Shown here: in pieces, positions 41,268 to 49,734 of the stretch
Numbering within the stretch: the first letter of the stretch is position 1
Layout of the letters: each line of letters opens with the position of its first letter
Origin: Leifsonia sp. 466MF
GTDB taxonomy: Bacteria; Actinomycetota; Actinomycetes; Actinomycetales; Microbacteriaceae
DNA: 64,000 bases
Reading direction: 5' to 3'
Assembly (NCBI RefSeq): GCF_900100265.1
Contig: NZ_LT629696.1
Coordinates: 3,844,001 to 3,908,000 of the forward strand
Notes under the pieces: generated by a model
What the model saw: only the letters and a program-made list of their open reading frames with translations
Database searches by the model: none
What the model was told of the DNA's origin: nothing
Made by a program: the position numbers and the translations under genes

Positions 41268-43268
41268 ATGAGGGACCGAGATCGGGTGTTGGGGTTTGCG
41301 CCGACGCGGCTGAAACGCGCGGTCGCCATGGCGTCGGCCACAATCGCGGGACTCGCGATGCTCGTCCCGATCGCCGGCGCCGAGACCCCCGCGGCAGCGT
41401 GGGAGGCGCTGCCCGCCAACGGCGTCTCCCGGTGCGAGACGCTTCCGGATACAGCGGTGTTCAGCATCGTGCTTGAGTCCGTTCCCCAGGAGTTCCAGTC
41501 CAGCCTCATCAAGGCGGCTGCCGAGTGGGATGAGTGGTCAGGGAGCACTGGAGTCGGCGTGAAGGTCGTCCCCTCCGAGTCGTCCGCGCGCCCCGGGAGC
41601 CACATCGTCCCGGTCCGCGTGTACAGCTCCATCCCCGAGGCGCCCACCGGACTCGCCGGCGCGTCCATGCGTTGCGCGGGATCGCCGTCCTGGCTGTCCG
41701 GTGGGCAGATGGCCATCAGTACGGCCCGTCTCGGCGGCAAGAGCGAGACGTACAAACGGGAGATCTTCCTTCACGAGATCGGACACCTGCTGGGCGTCGG
41801 GCACAACACCGGCCAGTGGGCGTGCGCAACCGTGATGCTGGGCACGGCGAACTACTGGTCCATGTGCGGCAACGGCGCTGGACCGTATGTCGACGATGTG
41901 GCCGCCGTCGTGGCGATCTGGAAGCCACAGCAGACGCCCAGTCTGCCCGCGGAGTCGCGGATTTTCCCGAAATCCGTCGGATCGGGTAGTCAGCTGCTGT
42001 CGAGCTATGCGTCGACCGCCGGATATCGTCGTGCCGTCTCCTTTGGAAGTCCCAATTCGCAGGGATATGCAGACTGGACCTTCGTCCCGGACAAGGGTGA
42101 GACCGTCCAAGGATGGGGCTGGTTGGTGAACTCCGCTTCCGGCCTGTGTCTGACGGAGGGCTCGAACTCTTATACGCACATGGGTTACTGCGATAATCGC
42201 GCAGCGCAGTGGATGGTCGGAGTCTTCTCCGAACGGATACACCTGGAAAGCAGGGCAACACGACGGTGTCTCTCCACCGAGGGCGGGTACGCCCGATTGG
42301 CTCTCTCGTGTGGCGACAGCTCCACGCATCTCAAAGCGGAGAAGTCATCTACGGCGCGCGCGAAGCGCTCGATCCCCGACGTGCTCAATCCCGCTGACGC
42401 CATCGTCGGCTGGGGCTCGAAGCGGTGCGTCACGGTCACGGGTGGCGCGCGGACCGCGGGCGCGGGGCTCTCGATCCGGACCTGCGACGGGTCGGTAGAA
42501 CAGAAGTGGATGTTCCATCCACTCTCCGGCGGCGGGTACCTCCTCGGTGTGTACCCGCAGTTCGTCGACAACCCCGTCGATGAGCCATCCCCCGAGTTGT
42601 GTGCGCAGGGCTCGGGCGGAACGGTCTCGCTTGCGCCCTGCGATCTCGTGGCGACCCAGATCTGGAGGCTGCCTGCGAACGGGACCATTCTCAACCAGTG
42701 GACGGGAACCTGCCTCAACGTGAGCGGGGCTGCGACGGGCGATGGCGCGCCTCTGATCCTGTACTCGTGCGGCACGGCTCCGAACGCGGCGTGGAGTGTT
42801 CCCGAGGCCCTCCGCACGACGGCCATCTCCCTCGCGTCGGTCGCGATGACGACGGGTGGGGTGCTGGGAACCGCCCCAGCACCCGCCGGCGACCCTGACC
42901 AGCGGGTGAGAGGCGTCCTGACCCGCACCTCTACGGAAGCGGCCAAATGGGGATACGTCGAGGTCGAGGGCACCGGCGGCGGTGTCGTCCAGAACCTCGA
43001 ATCCGGCATGTGTCTGCGGTGGCGAGGAAAGGGCGCGCAGGTCGGGCTGGATCAGGCGTGCGACGGCGCCGACTCGAGCTACCGGTGGGGGCCGACGGTC
43101 ACGGCGACCGGTGCCTGGACCCTGCAGAGCCAATACACCGGCGAATGCCTCGACCTTCTGGGCGGCTCCTCGACCGAGGGCGCGGCCATCGGAACCTACG
43201 CGTGCACCGGTGGGACGAACCAGCTCTGGCGCGCGGTGCCGTACGCACCGCTGCCTGTCGCGCCATGA
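41268..43268 (+). CDS. Secreted metzincin protease with ricin-type lectin modules
   Basis: A 666-residue exported protein. The start ATG 41268 lies 6 bases after AGGAGG. A signal peptide covers about residues 1-40 (basic start, then SATIAGLAMLVPIAGA). The protease domain carries HEIGHLLGVGH, the metzincin zinc motif, with MCGNG downstream as a likely Met-turn. From about residue 230 there are several ricin B-type beta-trefoil modules with repeated cysteines and Q-x-W motifs (AAQWM, EQKWM, TQIWRL, NQLWR). It probably binds and degrades glycoproteins outside the cell. Base composition is a little lower in GC than its neighbours, suggesting transfer. Confidence 0.9.
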   Translation: MRDRDRVLGFAPTRLKRAVAMASATIAGLAMLVPIAGAETPAAAWEALPANGVSRCETLPDTAVFSIVLESVPQEFQSSLIKAAAEWDEWSGSTGVGVKVVPSESSARPGSHIVPVRVYSSIPEAPTGLAGASMRCAGSPSWLSGGQMAISTARLGGKSETYKREIFLHEIGHLLGVGHNTGQWACATVMLGTANYWSMCGNGAGPYVDDVAAVVAIWKPQQTPSLPAESRIFPKSVGSGSQLLSSYASTAGYRRAVSFGSPNSQGYADWTFVPDKGETVQGWGWLVNSASGLCLTEGSNSYTHMGYCDNRAAQWMVGVFSERIHLESRATRRCLSTEGGYARLALSCGDSSTHLKAEKSSTARAKRSIPDVLNPADAIVGWGSKRCVTVTGGARTAGAGLSIRTCDGSVEQKWMFHPLSGGGYLLGVYPQFVDNPVDEPSPELCAQGSGGTVSLAPCDLVATQIWRLPANGTILNQWTGTCLNVSGAATGDGAPLILYSCGTAPNAAWSVPEALRTTAISLASVAMTTGGVLGTAPAPAGDPDQRVRGVLTRTSTEAAKWGYVEVEGTGGGVVQNLESGMCLRWRGKGAQVGLDQACDGADSSYRWGPTVTATGAWTLQSQYTGECLDLLGGSSTEGAAIGTYACTGGTNQLWRAVPYAPLPVAP

Positions 43269-43327
43269 TGGGCTCCCCGTGGCCCGCAGTCCTCGACACC
43301 TCGGTGCCGCTCCGCTAGCCTGCGGGC

Positions 43328-44089
43328 GTGGAACGCATCCCCCTGTATCGCGAATGGCACGGCGACCCGGACTCGCCGCATCCACCCCTCCTGCTGATCC
43401 ACGGCGGCGGTTCCACGATCGAGTCGAACTGGGGGATGCTGCTGCCGCTGCTCGCGCCGACGCGATCGGTGCTCGCGGTCGAGCTGCAGGGGCACGGCCG
43501 CACCACCTCGGGTGACCGTCCGGCGAGCTTCGAAGGCTCGGCGGATGACGTCGCGGCCGTGCTGGACGAGCTCCGGCTGGGCCCAGTGGATGTGCTGGGC
43601 TTCAGCAACGGCGGCCAGGTCGCTCTGCAGCTGGCGGCGCGGCATCCGTCCGCGGTGCGGCGGCTGATCGCGGCTTCGGCCCCGGTGCGTCGCGCCGGGA
43701 TGGTGGACGGCTTCTGGGACGGGCTCGCCGCCGGGACGTTCGACGACCTGCCCGCGCCGTACCGGGAGGCCGACCTCGCGGTCAGCCGCGACCCGGAGCA
43801 CGCGCGGCGGATGTTCGACCTCGACCGCGAGCTGATGCTCGGGTTCCAGGACTTCCCCGACGACCTGCTCGCCTCCGTGTCGGCGCCCACGCTCGTGGTC
43901 GGCGCGGATCGTGACGTGGTCCGGGCGGAACACTTTGTCGAGCTGGCGTCGCTGCTGCCGGACGCGCGCCTCCTCATCGTCCCCGGCGTCCACGGCGACT
44001 ACCTGGGCGAGCGCCTCGCCGCCGCGGGCGACCCGGGCCCGCTCCGCCGCACGCTGCCGCACCTCCTCGCCTTCCTCGACGCCGCCTGA
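43328..44089 (+). CDS. Alpha/beta hydrolase
   Basis: A 253-residue alpha/beta hydrolase. The oxyanion motif is LIHGGGSTIES, the nucleophile elbow GFSNGG (Ser), the Asp is in GADRDVV and the His in VPGVHGDYLG, so the triad is complete. Substrate unknown. Start GTG 43328; TAGCCT lies 6 bases before it, consistent with a leaderless transcript. A long perfect hairpin follows the gene. Confidence 0.92.
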   Translation: MERIPLYREWHGDPDSPHPPLLLIHGGGSTIESNWGMLLPLLAPTRSVLAVELQGHGRTTSGDRPASFEGSADDVAAVLDELRLGPVDVLGFSNGGQVALQLAARHPSAVRRLIAASAPVRRAGMVDGFWDGLAAGTFDDLPAPYREADLAVSRDPEHARRMFDLDRELMLGFQDFPDDLLASVSAPTLVVGADRDVVRAEHFVELASLLPDARLLIVPGVHGDYLGERLAAAGDPGPLRRTLPHLLAFLDAA

Positions 44090-44124
44090 CCTCGCGGGGC
44101 GTTCCGTCTCTCGCCCCTCTCCGG

Positions 44125-44196
44125 CCCCCGTCGAGTACGCACAAATTGCACGCCCGCGGTGCTCGGGGCGTGCAATTTGTGCGTACTCGACGGGGG
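44125..44196. repeat. Perfect 31-base inverted repeat between convergent genes
   Basis: Arms 44125-44155 and 44166-44196 are exact complements around a 10-base loop. It lies between convergent genes and probably stops transcription from both sides, but the stem is much longer than a normal terminator. The outer part starts with CGAG like the family II and III repeats. Confidence 0.88.
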
Positions 44197-44219
44197 GCGG
44201 GGATTGGGAGGGGTGCGGA

Positions 44220-44714
44220 TCAGCGGGTGACGTCGGCGGCGAGGAGGTCGTCGATCTGGGAGACGGCCTCGCGCATACCCTCCTCCATGCCCATGGCGAC
44301 CATCTCGTCCAGCTGCTTCGTGCTGGCGAACTGGGTGAGCTGCGTCATACGGGTGCGGCCGTCGCGCTCCTCGAGCGTCGTCGTCATCCGGACGGGCTCC
44401 CCGGGCGCCGGGTTGCCGTCGTCGTCGGCGAAGCCGTCGTCGAGCGAGATCCGAACCGGAGGCTCGATCTCGACGAACCGCCACCAGCCATGGGCTTTCG
44501 TGCCGTCAGGCCCGGTCATGTAGTAGGACGCCCGTCCCGCCGGCTCGAACTCGAACACGTCGAACGTGGCCGGCCAGGTCGGCGGTCCCCACCACCGCTC
44601 CAGCTGGCGCGGGTCGGACCACAGCTGCCACACGCGCTCCGGCGGCGCGTCGTACTCGGTGACGAACGTGAGCGTCAGCGCATCCACGTCCTTGTTCGAT
44701 TCGATGAAGGTCAT
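44220..44714 (-). CDS. SRPBCC/AHSA1-domain protein
   Basis: A 164-residue START-like protein of the AHSA1 group. It opens with LTFVTEYDAPPERVWQLW, then PRQLERWWGPPTWPATF and GGWW-type blocks (HGWWRFVEIEPP), all typical. Such proteins are usually the coregulated partner of an ArsR repressor; the ligand is unknown. The ATG overlaps the stop of the upstream ArsR gene by 4 bases. Confidence 0.93.
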   Translation of the reverse strand: MTFIESNKDVDALTLTFVTEYDAPPERVWQLWSDPRQLERWWGPPTWPATFDVFEFEPAGRASYYMTGPDGTKAHGWWRFVEIEPPVRISLDDGFADDDGNPAPGEPVRMTTTLEERDGRTRMTQLTQFASTKQLDEMVAMGMEEGMREAVSQIDDLLAADVTR

Positions 44715-45088
44715 CGCTCGTTCCTCTCTGGTTCGGTGGTGCTCAGCGTGGTTCGGGCCTCCTCGGCGAGGATGCCGTCGATGGCGCGATCGCGACGGCG
44801 CCAGATCTCCTCGTAGGCGTCGAGCAGCCGGGATGCCCGCCGGATCGTCTCCGGGTCGCCCGACACGACGCGCTCGCGTCCGCGGGTCCGCTTGCGGACG
44901 AGTCCCGCCCGCTCGAGCACGGCGACGTGCTTCTGCACGGCGGCGAAGCTCATGTCGTACCGCCGGGCGAGTTCGCTCACCGAGTGCTCCCCCTGCAGCG
45001 ACCGCGCGACGATATCCCGTCGGGTCGCATCCGCCAGTGCCTGGAAGATGCGATCGACCTCAGCATCCGTCAACTCATCTACAACCAT
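44711..45088 (-). CDS. ArsR-family repressor
   Basis: A 125-residue winged-helix repressor: VDRIFQALADATRRDIV, then SVSELARRYDMSFAAVQKHV and LERAGLVRKRTRGRER. It has no visible metal-binding Cys motif, as in the ArsR proteins paired with SRPBCC genes. Its start codon lies inside an 18-base palindrome, so it probably represses itself and the SRPBCC gene. It marks the left border of the AT-richer accessory region. Confidence 0.93.
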   Translation of the reverse strand: MVVDELTDAEVDRIFQALADATRRDIVARSLQGEHSVSELARRYDMSFAAVQKHVAVLERAGLVRKRTRGRERVVSGDPETIRRASRLLDAYEEIWRRRDRAIDGILAEEARTTLSTTEPERNER

Positions 45089-45104
45089 TTGGTTGTACGT
45101 TACG
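45080..45104 (-). promoter_or_regulatory. ArsR operator overlapping the start codon
   Basis: TACAACCATTTGGTTGTA (45080-45097) has perfect 8-base arms and contains the arsR start codon. On the minus strand TAACGT lies 8 bases before the ATG, so the transcript is probably leaderless and the operator covers the transcription start. Confidence 0.7.
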
Positions 45105-45870
45105 CGCTGCGCCGTGTGCCCGCAATCCCTGAATTGTCAGTTCTCGAGCCGCACTGCACAAACTGGTCACCTTGCACTTGGCATGTGGCGCGTTGCATCC
45201 AGTGCAAGTGGGGACCGTTGGCGGAACGTGTCCACGCCCACAAGGGCGGTCGCCACACCGCGGTCCGCCGCCGCTCCCACACCGCAGTCAGTGACGTACT
45301 GAACGACCTCGGCAACGTGATCGCCATCACGACATTCGTCTCGGGGGTCGACTCACTGCGGTTCACCGCACCGCAGCCGCCTAGCTCTGGTGCCGCACCG
45401 CTGACTATCGTCGCGCATGTGAGGGACATCGACGGGCTCGAAGAGTTCGGGGGACTCGCACGCTGGCGCGATGTCGAGCTGCGCTTCCCCGGCGGCCGCA
45501 CCGAACCATACCGGGTGATGGAGATGGACGGTCGTCTCCCGCGGGAACTGGAAGCGCCCGCTCAATGCGTCAAAAACCATGTACGAGAGGTTCGTGCTTG
45601 CCGGCCAGCACGCGGTCGTTTACGACTGGTGCGGCATCGAAGCGCGATAGAAGCAGCGAAGCCACCACGCCAGGCGCGCCGTTCTAGAAAATGAAGGTTT
45701 GCTATATCTGGTATGATGGCTGACGGCGATATTTTACCCAAGGTGGGTAAGGCTTTCGTTGGCCCAGTTTTTGCGAGAAACTTCTATCAAGCTTACAAGT
45801 GAGATAGCGGGATGTCAAATGTCATCCGGGGGTCGGGAGCAGCTAGGTCGCCAGACAGGGAGTCACGAAA
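45098..45870. other. Non-coding or decayed stretch at the island border
   Basis: About 770 bases without a gene I can support. A rightward frame is open from about 45290 to 45694 and encodes a plausible but unrecognised segment (VRDIDGLEEFGGLARWRDVE); it has no clear start, and its upstream part is antisense of arsR, so it may be a gene remnant. CTTGCACT (45171) and AGTGCAAG (45201) form an inverted repeat. Base composition falls toward AT near 45700. Confidence 0.5.
45734..45750. promoter_or_regulatory. Short palindrome in the island border
   Basis: TTACCCAAGGTGGGTAA has perfect 7-base arms. It lies in an AT-rich stretch with TATGAT-like promoter sequence just upstream (about 45709-45714) and about 120 bases before the small basic gene. 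Candidate operator. Confidence 0.4.
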
Positions 45871-46008
45871 GTGGCAAAGAACAGCAAGCAGACCAGCTCG
45901 AAGGCCGCCACGGCCGCCAGCAAGGTTCTGAGCAACCCGCGCTCGACCAAGGCCGAGAAGACGGCCGCCGCGAGTGCGCTCGCCCAGAAGGGCAAGGGCA
46001 GGAAGTAA
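45871..46008 (+). CDS. Small basic protein, 45 residues
   Basis: A 45-residue Lys/Ala/Ser-rich protein starting GTG (MAKNSKQTSSKAATAASK) and ending in ALAQKGKGRK. AGGGAG lies about 10 bases before the GTG and a strong hairpin follows the stop, so it is a complete small transcription unit. Proteins of this type (MAKNS start, ending ASALAQ-K) are widespread and unnamed. It could bind nucleic acid, but nothing proves it. Confidence 0.75.
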   Translation: MAKNSKQTSSKAATAASKVLSNPRSTKAEKTAAASALAQKGKGRK

Positions 46009-46015
46009 CACCCGA

Positions 46016-46049
46016 CCGCCTGGGATCATCATTGAGTGGTCCCAGGCGG
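46016..46049 (+). terminator. Hairpin behind the small basic gene
   Basis: CCGCCTGGGA (46016-46025) and TCCCAGGCGG (46040-46049) are perfect arms with a 14-base loop, 7 bases after the stop. Confidence 0.8.
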
Positions 46050-46452
46050 CCTGTCCAGCGGGGTACCGACATCCTGTGGCGGTGGTTGAACGTCACGAAC
46101 CCCGGGATCCCGTGGCCCCCGACGAGTTCGTAGCAGGAGGTTTTGCCGTTCTCCTCGATGTGCTCGTAGTTGTAGTGGATGTTCGGCGGCTGATGGCCAT
46201 GATGGGTACTGGTACACGCCAATACAGACACCGGCGCTGCCCTCTCATCCGGGCTTGGGATCGAATGGGGGCAGCACTTGGCCGCCCCTGGGACTCCTCC
46301 ATGTGAAGGCGGCTCAGCACCTCGATGAGGACGGCCCCGGAGCCGGGAACCAGGGCGACGAACGCCATCTCTGGGTCTCCTGCGCTAAGCGAGGTCATGT
46401 TTCATCGACCCGCGTTCACCTAACACGGGTGCGACATGGATCGTCCGACGCC
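46050..46452. other. Stretch without a supported gene
   Basis: About 400 bases. Leftward frames are open: one from an ATG at 46398 (MTSLSAGDPEMAFVALVPGS) and another near 46231 containing NIHYNYEHIEENGKTSCYEL. They overlap in different frames and could be two halves of one frameshifted gene. I recognise neither. Confidence 0.4.
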
Positions 46453-47505
46453 TCAATTGCCCGTGCGAACAAAGAGCACTCCCTCGGGAGAGACCAGAAC
46501 TCCGAACTCCGGATCCGCGGCAAGGGGGGAGCGATTTTGTTCGCTTTCGAAGACCCGAGTGTTCGCGCGATCGACGCGGACCGCTCTAGCTACCTCGGGA
46601 GCGAGCTTTCCGAACGTGCGCACTACGACGTCGGCGAGAGAAATCAGATCAGGGCGTCGCGTGACAAGCCCTTCATTAATCGATGCCGCTAGCAAGTCGC
46701 TGGCTTTCATCAATTGGCCGCCATTGGCCAGTGTCCGTGCCTGGACCATCGACAGGGTCGAAAGCACGTTCAACGCGTCATCGTCACGATGGAGGCCTGG
46801 TAGAAGCGCTCGTTTATGTTGATACGACGAGAGGATCGAATAGACGTCTTCGTACTGGCTAGTGAAGACCGCGATGCGCCATAACTCATCATCGGAGTCC
46901 TGGAGGGATATTGCGAAGGCCTGGAAAGCCGGCGGATCGTACTCCCAGCCTTCTAAGGCCTCCAGCTCCGCACGCGCCTTCTTGTCGTCGGACGCATTGA
47001 TCTGGAAGGTGTCGAGTGCCCGCGCCGTCATCCACGTCTCGGATGGCCGGGCTTCCAGCAGGGCGAACTCGGTCTCGCCTTGCGCGAAATGATCATAGAT
47101 TGCGCAGACGATTCGCCGTAGTCGCGGCTCGAGGGCGTCCTGTTGGAGTCCCGGAACCAAGGGCTCCAAGAGTGGGGTCGATTGTTCTATCCGCGATATC
47201 GCGTCGAATATGTCTACCGCGGTGGCCGTAACAGGCGTTCCGTGCTTGTCATCATTGTTGGTCTTTCGAATCAGGTGGAGATCCGGGGCGGCCGCCCAGC
47301 CTAGGGCCGCGAGATCCTCGGTCTGGTAATACAGGTACGTGTTCGTCCATGTATGGCCGCTCATCACAAGAGTGGATTCCCAGAGTGCGCACAAATCACG
47401 AGCAGCTTCGCCGACGTCCGACCGGCGGTATCCCGATGCCATCTTCTCTTCAAGCTCCCGACGGATGTCGCCGGTCCTTGTCTGCAGTTTTTCGAGCAGA
47501 TTCAA
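46453..47505 (-). CDS. Uncharacterised helical island protein, 350 residues
   Basis: A 350-residue mostly helical protein I do not recognise. The TTG start at 47505 is supported by AAGGAG 6 bases upstream. N-terminal helices (ARDLCALWESTLV) are followed by LIRKTNNDDKHG at residues 78-89; an R-x7-H arrangement between helices resembles HEPN ribonuclease sites only loosely. The middle is acidic and rich in aromatic residues, and the C-terminal part again helical (LSTLSMVQARTLANGG). No membrane segment. Codon use is less GC-rich than the surrounding core genes, consistent with transfer. Confidence 0.8.
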   Translation of the reverse strand: MNLLEKLQTRTGDIRRELEEKMASGYRRSDVGEAARDLCALWESTLVMSGHTWTNTYLYYQTEDLAALGWAAAPDLHLIRKTNNDDKHGTPVTATAVDIFDAISRIEQSTPLLEPLVPGLQQDALEPRLRRIVCAIYDHFAQGETEFALLEARPSETWMTARALDTFQINASDDKKARAELEALEGWEYDPPAFQAFAISLQDSDDELWRIAVFTSQYEDVYSILSSYQHKRALLPGLHRDDDALNVLSTLSMVQARTLANGGQLMKASDLLAASINEGLVTRRPDLISLADVVVRTFGKLAPEVARAVRVDRANTRVFESEQNRSPLAADPEFGVLVSPEGVLFVRTGN

Positions 47506-48114
47506 GCTGTCTCCTTGGAAGAAGGCATCGGTGGGCTCGCTGATCCAGTGGAACGAGCGATCGAGCGTTCCGTACGCGTGACGCGTTCTCGCATGTGCGA
47601 GCGGTTGCGTATGAGCCTAAGGACTCCGACGCGGTGAGCCGAACTTTCGGCCGGCCCGCCGTGTCGACCTGTGCTGGCCACACTACGAGGCCGCCTAAGA
47701 AAGCGAGGTACCGAAGCGGGGCGCCTTTGCTAAGCGTGCCGGCGCTGACTGCAAATTGACGGGCTGATGGAGGCGGTCTAGATTTCTCGCTGACCGTCCT
47801 AGGCGGCGCCCGGATTCAGCGCAGCCGTGTGGCGGCGATTCCGCCGTCGACATCCAGCGTCGCCCCGTGTACGAGGGCGGCGTCGTGGTTCCCTGCAAGA
47901 GACCGAATCTTCACCGCAATAACCCCCCAATTGAATGTTGATGAGCCTTACGCATCATTCACAAAATGGGGGTAGACCACCCTTGTATCCCCAGGTCGGA
48001 TCCTGAAGGATACGCGCTTGCTCATTGTGGTCTCGCTGGGCACACCTGTGGCGGTGAAACCCACCATCTGTGGCCGAGATCGGCCCGCTCGTCCGACACG
48101 CAAACCGTCAGTTG
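47506..48114. other. Intergenic stretch holding one gene fragment
   Basis: About 600 bases between two leftward island genes. Apart from the SDR fragment at 47816-47914, no coding signal was found. Possible AT-rich promoter sequence lies around 47920-47990. Confidence 0.5.
47816..47914 (-). pseudogene. C-terminal fragment of a short-chain dehydrogenase gene
   Basis: On the minus strand a 32-codon frame ends in LVHGATLDVDGGIAATRLR and a stop at 47816. This is the standard C-terminus of FabG-like SDR proteins (G-x-x-[LI]-x-V-D-G-G). Nothing upstream continues the gene, so it is the 3' remnant of a gene cut when this region was rearranged. Confidence 0.7.
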
Positions 48115-49563
48115 TCAATCAAGATCGAACAATGCCACCTGGTCCGAGGCTGATGGCTTCCTGCGCGCCCGAGGCCCGACTGAAGTGGCCTCTGAGTCGG
48201 GCGCGGCGTCGTCGCCCCGTGACACGATGACCTCGAAGTCTGTGACTCCCGTCTCCTCGAGGAGTTGCAAGGCGCGAATCAACACCGCATCTGACCCCAT
48301 ACGGGCGCGGGGCGCCGTCTCGGACGCGCCCCACTGGGGCATCTCCGCTTTCGTGTATACGACGTCGAGGAGGAGTTCGCCTCTCCACCACGCGAGTATC
48401 GACTGCTCAAGCGAGTAGGCGTCGTCTCCAGTGGGCACCTGTATTCGCCACATCTCTTCCCACCCGTAACGTCGGTGCTCGTCGAGTCGTTTGGCGGAAC
48501 GAGCCGCTATTCCAACCTTTACGGCGCGAACATCGGCCACGAGGTACAAGATCGCCGGACCCGCAAACGGAAATGAGGAGATGCAATAACGGCAGACACC
48601 CTTTCCAGCGCGAACGTTCGAGAGCGTCGGCGAGACTTCGCGGCCGCATCTGTGACGCGACCGCCACGGCTTCGCGCTTCCCGGATACGGTTCCAACGGT
48701 GTGAGGTCGTGGGCCGCCATAATCGCGCGAGCTTGAGGCTCCGGCATGATTAGCCGCTGGCTCGCCTTTTCCCAAGCGCACGGACTGCAGCCTCCCTGCC
48801 CGCGCTTGATGTTGGTCCAAGTCGGGGACACGATCCGGCCGCATGCAAGGTGCCGGCATTTCCATGGCGTGTCGACTCCGGGGAATGCCTCGATTGGCTC
48901 CAGGCCCGCTGCACGCATGAGTTGAGCTGCGACATCGTGGTCTTTACGGAATGCACGGTGGGTAGCTTCTTGCCCACAGTGGACGCATGCTCCCTGGCCC
49001 TCCGCAAGGTTCCCCAAACGTGGGCTGACTGTGCGCCCGCAAACTCGGTGACGTGCTGCCCACGGAACTGTCGATGAGCCGGGATAGGGAACCAGTGGCT
49101 CCAAGCCTTTCGACTCCATCAACGCGCGGGCCGACTCCTCCGTCCACACTCGATATCCAAGAGCGCGCAGCGAGCACGGCTGGCATCCGCCCTTACCCGT
49201 CCTACTGCCGCGTACGGAGTTGAGCGACGGGGATCTCTCCTCGCCGCATTCCAGATGCATGCTTCGCCAGGGTTTGTCGGCACCAGGGTAAGGTGCGAGC
49301 GGCTCAAAACCAGCGGCGCGCATGGTCGAGATCGCGGAGTTTTCTAGCCTGGCACGGCGAGCGGCGCCTCGGGCAATAGCTGCGCAGTGTGCGCAGCAGG
49401 AACCGCTTCGGCGGACGGTGTTCAAGTTCGGTGTCACGTGGCGGCCGCACGCCTCATGAATCGATGACCATGGCTTTGCGACACCGGGGAAAGGGACGAG
49501 CGGGACTCCTCCCGCGGCGCGCAGAATGCGCTCAGCCTCCGATGGGTCGAAGAACTTCGCCAC
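48115..49563 (-). CDS. Five zinc-finger repeats plus GIY-YIG-like domain
   Basis: A 482-residue protein. Five tandem units of about 55-60 residues start near residues 8, 75, 143, 208 and 275. Each has a helix (RILRAAG-like), then P-[YF]-P-G, P-W, H-x2-3-C-G-R, [ST]-P, N and a closing C-x2-C: four Cys/His ligands per unit, a treble-clef-like zinc site. Residues 336-395 (AILYLVADVRAVKVGIAARS, then RLDEH and YSLEQSIL with Glu) resemble a GIY-YIG/T5orf172 nuclease core. The C-terminal tail is acidic. Start GTG 49563 has GGAGG 8 bases upstream. Function unknown; DNA binding and cleavage is an inference. Confidence 0.8.
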   Translation of the reverse strand: MAKFFDPSEAERILRAAGGVPLVPFPGVAKPWSSIHEACGRHVTPNLNTVRRSGSCCAHCAAIARGAARRARLENSAISTMRAAGFEPLAPYPGADKPWRSMHLECGEERSPSLNSVRGSRTGKGGCQPCSLRALGYRVWTEESARALMESKGLEPLVPYPGSSTVPWAARHRVCGRTVSPRLGNLAEGQGACVHCGQEATHRAFRKDHDVAAQLMRAAGLEPIEAFPGVDTPWKCRHLACGRIVSPTWTNIKRGQGGCSPCAWEKASQRLIMPEPQARAIMAAHDLTPLEPYPGSAKPWRSRHRCGREVSPTLSNVRAGKGVCRYCISSFPFAGPAILYLVADVRAVKVGIAARSAKRLDEHRRYGWEEMWRIQVPTGDDAYSLEQSILAWWRGELLLDVVYTKAEMPQWGASETAPRARMGSDAVLIRALQLLEETGVTDFEVIVSRGDDAAPDSEATSVGPRARRKPSASDQVALFDLD

Positions 49564-49734
49564 TGCTACGCCTCCAGGACGAGGCTATCCGGGGCGACCG
49601 ACATAGCGAACGGTCCGCAGGGGTTGCGCGGCTGCGCCATTTGGCAAGTCTCAGCACTGGCAGAAGGTAGCTTCGATGGTTGCCGAAACGGGGATAACCC
49701 AAATCGGCTCAACCGGACAGTGACAGACGCGCTC

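Noticed and set aside
45290..45694. A rightward gene of up to 255 codons next to arsR
   Set aside because: Its upstream half is antisense of arsR, no start has a ribosome site, and the sequence is unrecognised; kept only as a possible remnant.
46093..46398. A leftward gene starting MTSLSAGDPEMAF
   Set aside because: The natural-looking part is short, a second frame takes over downstream, and nothing is recognised; recorded as uncertain stretch instead.
46453..47505. Firm HEPN ribonuclease assignment
   Set aside because: The R-x7-H spacing differs from the normal R-x4-6-H motif and rests on one weak local match.
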